Source: Anaeramoeba ignava (Eukaryota; Metamonada; Anaeramoebidae). Taken from it: a stretch of 64,000 nt of DNA. Made by a program: the position numbers and the translations under genes. Under the pieces are notes generated by a model. It ran no database searches. It was given only the letters and a program-made list of their open reading frames with translations, and was not told where the DNA came from. The stretch spans positions 1-64,000 of the forward strand of contig JAPDFW010000079.1 in the NCBI GenBank assembly GCA_028826165.1, written 5' to 3'. The first letter of the stretch is position 1. Every line of letters starts with the position of its first letter. This document shows, in pieces, positions 59,401-64,000 of the stretch.

Positions 59401-61375
59401 CTGATATATATGTGCTCTGACTTGATACTTCTTCATTGGCGGGCGCACAAGTTTACTTCTTGGAACAACTGAAATATCTTTTGCAACACCAGCATCCATT
59501 TTGTAAAGCAGAAATCCGGGTACATTGTCTAATTTTCCCACAGCTGAGTTGTGATCTGGCTCAAGCATCTGCCATTTGGGTTTTTGTGAGATGCCAAGTG
59601 CCTCAGAAAATGGGATTCGAAGATATCCTAATCTCGCCTTTCCAAGAACACGATTCTTGAGATACACATTTATGAAAATGTCAGGAATTTGAGAGTGATC
59701 TTTCGGATACTCAAAAGTGAGATCTTTAAAAGATTCGTACCAAGTGGCAATATTTTTTTTAGGGGATACTATTTTACTTCTTAATTTCAATGGCCCTATT
59801 GATAACTCAACAAAACATTTTTCCAATAGATTTGCAGGGAATTCTGCTCCTTCAAAAAGATCAAATCTCACAGTGTAATTCTCACTCGGAATAACTTTGG
59901 AAAAAACAGGGATTGTGTTTTTATCAGGTTTAGCATTAGGATCAACAACACTTTCCAATCCTAATAATATTCTGCCTTTATATTCAGAATTTTCAACAAC
60001 TTTTTTTTTAAATTTGGTTCTTAAGGAATTTTTGGGGGGACCATAAAGATTAATCCATTTAGGACCAATAGGACCATTTTCCAACTGAGAGAATTTGAAA
60101 AAAGTAGTTGCTATTAAATCATTACTTTTGGAATTTCTTTCCCAGTCGAAAACATTCAAGGATATCATTTCGGCAAGGGTTGGTTTTGAAACTGCAAGGA
60201 CTATTTCTTGGTTCCAAATGGGATTCAATGTTTTCTTTTTGACTTCAGTTCTTATTATTGGATTTGCTGCAAAGGAGACTTCAACAAATGGATCTGCGCT
60301 TCCAAACGTATCCATTTTGGGGAGATCTTCTGCTTTGTAGCAGTAGATTTTCAATTTATATCTTACTGTGTCGATAGAAGGTGGAGTCAAAATCATTGAT
60401 TTTAGATCTTCTTCTTCTTGTTTATCTTCATCATCTTCATCTTCTTCATTGTGAATTGGTGATTCTTCTCTTGGTCCTAATACTATACTTGAAAATTTCA
60501 AAAATCCTTTTATTCCTGGTTCGTTTGGATTTGTTAATACTGTCCATTTTCGCCAAATTTCATGACCTTTTTCTGAGTAAACTGTAAATATATCCATTGG
60601 GAATTGACCCTTTTTTTTATATAAAATTTTAATTTTATAAATGAATTTTAAATTTTATAAATGAATTTTGATTTTAATTTTAATTTTAATTTTGTAAATG
60701 AATTTTAATTATAATATTAATTCTAATTTTATAAATGAATTTTAATTTAATTTTATAAATGAATTTTAATTTTATAAATGAATTTAATTTTAATTTTATA
60801 AATGAATTTTAATATTATTTTTATAAATGAATTTTAATTTTATTTTTATAAATGAATTTTATTTTAATTTAATTTTGTAAATGAATTTTAATTTTAATTT
60901 ATAAATGAATTTTAATTTTAATTTATAAATGAATTTAATTTTAATTTTATAAATTAATTTTGATTTTAATTCTAATTCGATTTTTTACAATTAAAACATT
61001 TCTTCTAATTGTATTTGAATCATAAACTTGTATAGAAATATTTTTTAATTTAGCATCTTGAGGTTTCCATTTAAATTCAAAAAACATTAAATGGTCAAAA
61101 ACACAAGAAAGTGTATTTTTAAAAACTTGTGTTGTTTCTTTTTTATTATCAACAGTAACATAAACAACTGGATCACAAATTCCATTTGAAGCTCTTTAAT
61201 TAATTTAAAATTAATTTAATTCAAAATTAAATAAAAAAATTTTTTAATTGATTTTTTTTAATTGATTTTTTTTTTACTTTGCTTTTAATTCTCTACATTC
61301 AATTAAATGTATTCTCACTTGAAAATCTGCTCTTCCTTTTGAATCTAATAATTTCGGATTAAATTGAAAAGACAT
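56418..61375 (-). CDS. Ferlin (multi-C2 membrane-fusion protein)
   Basis: Tail-anchored Ca2+-dependent vesicle-fusion family. Exons 61375-61278, 61193-60989, 60609-57112 and 56567-56418 total 3951 nt: 1316 residues, all phases exact. Seven C2-like segments are visible, at about residues 15-100 (FQVRIHLIECRELKAK), 185-310 (YKLKIYCYKAEDLPKMDTFGSADPFVEVSF), 345-460, 495-610 (YQVRAHIYQGKDLPPADDTGFSDPYCIV), 640-745, 950-1080 (YIVRAYILRGMNLVPKDTNGSSDPYIVM) and 1110-1250. Ferlin hallmark GQFPMDIFTVYSEKGHEIWRKWTVLTNP sits after the first C2. The last exon encodes RPLSSIAPWRLDKMMKFGWKKHKWKV and a Cys-rich TM helix. It lacks the C2A of long ferlins and a recognisable DysF. Introns 2 and 3 (379 and 544 nt) are repeat-filled. 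Confidence 0.9.
56568..57111 (-). repeat. Intron 3 of the ferlin gene: TTTAGATTTAGATTTATA repeats
   Basis: 544-nt intron between the last C2 exon (ends LSKP) and the TM exon (starts DRPLSS). It is filled with hexamers TTTAGA, TTTATA and TTTTGA in mixed order on the + strand. Donor gtaagaatta, acceptor gaatttag on the - strand. Confidence 0.85.
60610..60988 (-). repeat. Intron 2 of the ferlin gene: TTTATAAATGAATTTTAA repeats
   Basis: 379-nt intron between the exon ending RRNVLI and the exon starting GQFPMD. It contains about 15 copies of TTTTATAAATGAATTTTAA separated by TTTTAA. The same unit fills intron 5 of NOMO (29062-29257) and occurs once in intron 3 of UBE2S (about 41470). Confidence 0.85.
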
Positions 61376-61861
61376 TTTTATTATTTATTTCTTATCTCTT
61401 CTTATTTATTATTTATTATTTTTAAAAAAGAAAAAAAATGAAAATTAAAAAAATTAAAAAAAAATATTTTCTTATAAAAAAAAAAAGCAAAATAAAAAGA
61501 AATAAAGAAAAAGCAAAAAAAGTGGAACAAAAATTAAAAATCTTTTTTAAAATCTTTTTTAAAAATCTTTATTAACAATAAATAAAAAAAAAGTATTTGA
61601 AAAAAAAAATTTTTTTTATTGATTTTTTTTTATTCTCCTTTTTCAAAAAAATAAAAGCAATAAATTTCTTCAATTTCTAAAAAAATTAAATTCTTCTTTC
61701 TTCTTTGATTTCTTCTTTGATTTCTTTTCCGTTCAATTTTTTTAATTCTAAAAAAAATAATTTTAATTTAAAACAAAAATAGAAATGAATTTGTTTTTTT
61801 TTTTGAAAACTTACAAAAAAAAAAAGAAAAGATATGAATAAATTTCCAATTTTTCATTTTG
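61376..61861. other. Intergenic region with GTGGAACAAAAA box
   Basis: 486 bp between RBM26-like (stop at 61862) and ferlin (start at 61375), both leftward. It contains AAAAAGTGGAACAAAAAT at about 61514-61531, poly-A/T blocks, AAAATCTTTTTTAAAATCTTTT duplication at 61538-61570, and TCATTTTTT (on -) at about 61433-61441 upstream of ferlin. No convincing coding sequence. Confidence 0.6.
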
Positions 61862-63770
61862 TTAATTATTATCATCAGAATCGCCATCAAAATCCAGAAT
61901 TTCATTTTCATAATCATTTTGAAAATTAAAAGTTGAATTTTCATTTTGATTTTTTTCATTTTGATTTTTTTCATTTAAATTTTTCATTTTGATTTTTCAT
62001 TTTGATTTTTTAAATTTTGATTTTCATTTTCATTTTGATTTTGATTTTGATTTAAATTTTCATTTTGATTTTGATTTTGATTTTCATTTAAATTTTCATT
62101 TTGATTTTTTTCAGAAACCCAACTTAATTTTAATTCATGAACATCTTTAAATAATCCTGGTTCATTAAATGCTAATTCAGCTACTCTTCTATTTGAAAAA
62201 TGAAGAATAAATTCATTTTCATTTGAAATTTCAATTTTTAATTTTGGATCAAAATAAATAAAATGAGCCAAAATTTCTTGTTTTAATTGCTCTCTATTAT
62301 TTTCCTTTTCAAAATCGCCAATATTTTCAATCAATAAAGGATTTGGGTCTGTTATCAACACTGAGTAATTCTTTTCTGTTTATAAAATTTCTTTGAGATT
62401 CTGTTTGTGAGAATTTTCTTCTTTGAATTGTTGATTTTTGAAAATAATTCAAAAGTTTTTGGAAAATTATCAATTGATTTTGGAAATAAATTAAATTTTG
62501 TTCTTCTTTTGGTTCTTCATTTTTTGCTGTTATTTTTTGCTCATTTTGAGGGTTTTATTTGCTTTTTTTGTCCAGTTTCATTTCCATCATCTTCCAAAAT
62601 GGGTTTTATAAATTGAATAATTAAATTCAAGTTTTTTTTCAACTTTAATTTTTGTTGGATTTTTTCTTCTGAAATATTTTGGAGTTGAGCTAATAATAAT
62701 TGGTATTTTTTAAGATATTTCTGAACAAATTTAATTTTTTCCATGCGAATTAAAAAGAATCTTTTTTCTGATTCAATTGAATTTTCTTCATTTTCATTTT
62801 CATTTTCATTTTGATTTAAATTTTCATTTTGATTTTGATTTTGATTTTCATTTTCATTTTGATTTGGATTTTCAGAAGAAATATTAGAAGAATTCCAAAA
62901 TAACTTGATAAATCGATTTCCTCCAATTGCTTTTTCAGAATGAAAAGCTTTTTCTGCTTCTTGACGAGTCGAGAACTCAACAAGAGCCGAATCGTCTTCT
63001 TGGTGAATTTGAATACTCTCTATTTTTCCAAATTGAATAAAATGTTTCTGAAGAAAATGTTGATTATTAATTTTCTTTCTGATATTTTTCACCAACAAGC
63101 ATTTAATGGTTGGATCAAATTTTGGGTTCTTTTTTGATTTATAACTTCGATGTAAATTGTTTGTTGAAGAAAACCCAACGGGGAAAGGTTGGTTGTTACT
63201 ATTTTCAAATTTGTTATTTTTTTTATTCGTTTTATTTTGATTTATGTTTTTTTCCTCCTTATTTTTTTTTTGATTGGAAAATTCGCCGTTAGGATTGACA
63301 TTTGGAAACTGAAGATTAAATAAAGATGGTGGATACATTGGGAGATGTTCTTGTGGCGGGATCATTTTGTTATATGGGAATGGTGGCATTGGAGGAATAA
63401 AAGGAGGTATGCTTTGATTTTGTGAAACTTGAAATTGGCCTATTTTGGGATCAATAAAATTCGGGAATTGTAACGGAAAAGGAAATGGATTTTGCACCCG
63501 ATTTTTTTGTCTTCTTGACTTAGTTGTGTTGAGATGCCCCGCAATATCATCATTGTCCTTCTTGTGCTTTCTGTGTCTGCTAGAGTGAGTTGAATACTCG
63601 TTATAATTGCTTTTTGATTCTTGTTTTTTTGATTTTGTTTCATTTGTTAAGTGCTTTCTATCTCTGTCTTGTAATCTGAGATCTGCTTCATTATCTGAGG
63701 ATCCTTCAGATTCTATTATTTCAGTTTCTGAATTTGAAGTTATAATTTTTGATGAATTTTTTTGATTCAT
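61862..63770 (-). CDS. RBM26/RBM27 (Swm)-like RNA-binding protein, frame interrupted
   Basis: Homologue of the RBM26/27 family of nuclear RNA-turnover adaptors. Order on the - strand: acidic/basic N-terminus, a Pro-rich segment (NPFPFPLQFPNF, IPPFIPPMPPFPYNKMIPPQEHLP), RRM-1 at about residues 225-300 (KCLLVKNIRKKINNQHFLQKHFIQFGKIESIQI, ALVEFSTRQEAEKAFHSEKAIGGNRFIKLFW), an Asn/Gln/Glu spacer, a helix (FLIRMEKIKFVQKYLKKYQLLLAQLQ), then VDNRPKSFI and RRM-2 (IENIGDFEKENNREQLKQEILAHF, VHELKLSW), and an acidic tail ending DFDGDSDDNN. Three frame breaks: a CCC run near 62550, near 62340, and near 61990. I see neither the N-terminal PWI-like fold nor the CCCH zinc finger of animal RBM26. TCATTTTTT repeats precede the ATG at 63770. 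Confidence 0.78.
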
Positions 63771-64000
63771 TTTATTTTTTTAAAAATGAAAAAAATGAAA
63801 AAAATGAAAAAAAAAATTTTTTAATTAATTTTTTTTTTTTAATTAATTAATTTGAATTGATCAACATTTTTTATTCCACTTTTCAATTTTGAAATAAATT
63901 TATAAAAATTTTCTTTTCTTGTTTCTTTTCAATTTTGAAATAATTTATAAAAAATTTCCTTTCTTGTTTTCTTTTCAATTTTGAAATAAATAATTTATAG
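63771..64000. other. Upstream region of the RBM26-like gene
   Basis: 230 bp without a gene. AAAATGAAAAAAATGAAAAAAATG at 63784-63808 is the promoter-like TCATTTTT cluster read on the - strand. A TTTTTTATTCCACTTTTC box is at about 63867-63884. A roughly 60-bp direct repeat (CTTTTCAATTTTGAAATAA...TTTCTTTTCTTGTT) follows at 63880-64000, present at least twice. Confidence 0.6.

Noticed and set aside
57220-60587. Several + strand frames of 60-210 codons opposite the ferlin gene
   Set aside because: Antisense shadows. The sense strand encodes conserved C2 domains in one 3.5-kb exon.
1-64000. tRNA, rRNA or snRNA genes, transposases or reverse transcriptase
   Set aside because: No cloverleaf-like GC-rich block, rRNA segment, or transposon protein motif was recognised. 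The GC-richest stretches are all inside the protein genes listed.
1-64000. Bacterial or organellar origin
   Set aside because: GT-AG introns, WD40, ferlin, APC/C, proteasome, dynactin and NOMO genes are eukaryotic, and there are no operons or Shine-Dalgarno sites.

Overview
This is an extremely AT-rich nuclear contig from a eukaryotic protist. It has spliceosomal introns (mostly 50-100 nt, GT-AG), standard stop codons, low-complexity Asn/Gln/Ser/Lys tracts and long satellite arrays between and inside genes. The many BTB proteins fused to RCC1, ankyrin or TLDc modules, together with this composition, remind me of anaeramoebid amoebae (Metamonada). That assignment is from memory of gene content, not from a marker gene. 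A CC2D2A homologue implies a ciliated or flagellated stage, or at least ciliary ancestry.

Layout. 1-561: 3' end of an unidentified + strand gene. 562-3880: satellite with a unit of about 160 bp. 3881-6783 (-): coronin-7-like tandem coronin. 6844-7420 (-): exosome subunit CSL4. 7501-14153 and 14261-19124 (-): tandem ankyrin/BTB genes with huge Ser-Lys hexanucleotide-repeat N-termini. 19221-21128 (+): RCC1/BTB. 21166-22998 (-): CDC20. 23374-24102 (+): BRCT protein. 24581-26345 (-) and 32276-33746 (+): BTB-BACK-TLDc proteins. 26447-31124 (-): NOMO (ER membrane). 34157-35696 (+): dynactin ACTR10 with an apparent U12-type AT-AC intron. 35874-40916 (-): CC2D2A-like transition-zone protein. 41055-42101 (-): UBE2S. 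42102-44359: a second satellite of about 160 bp. 44360-48190 (+): surface protein with FG-GAP-like and fibronectin-like modules. 48488-51932 (-): eight SKICH-like modules plus BTB. 52081-53502 (+): second RCC1-like gene. 53640-54281 (-): proteasome beta4. 54430-55740: minisatellite. 56065-56301 (+): small coiled coil. 56418-61375 (-): ferlin. 61862-63770 (-): RBM26/27-like RNA-binding protein.

The genes are not an operon. Several act in one pathway: CDC20 and UBE2S both serve the anaphase-promoting complex, the proteasome subunit is downstream of it, and the BTB proteins are candidate cullin-3 adaptors. A dual-BTB cassette recurs behind three kinds of N-terminal module (ankyrin, RCC1, SKICH-like).

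Many reading frames are interrupted by single-base indels, mostly in homopolymer runs. When these are allowed for, the exon phases add up exactly in the genes I checked (coronin, CC2D2A, the last exons of NOMO), so most probably reflect sequencing or assembly error. Ankyrin copy A has so many that it may be a real pseudogene. Exon boundaries given here were worked out by hand from reading frame, splice dinucleotides and family conservation.
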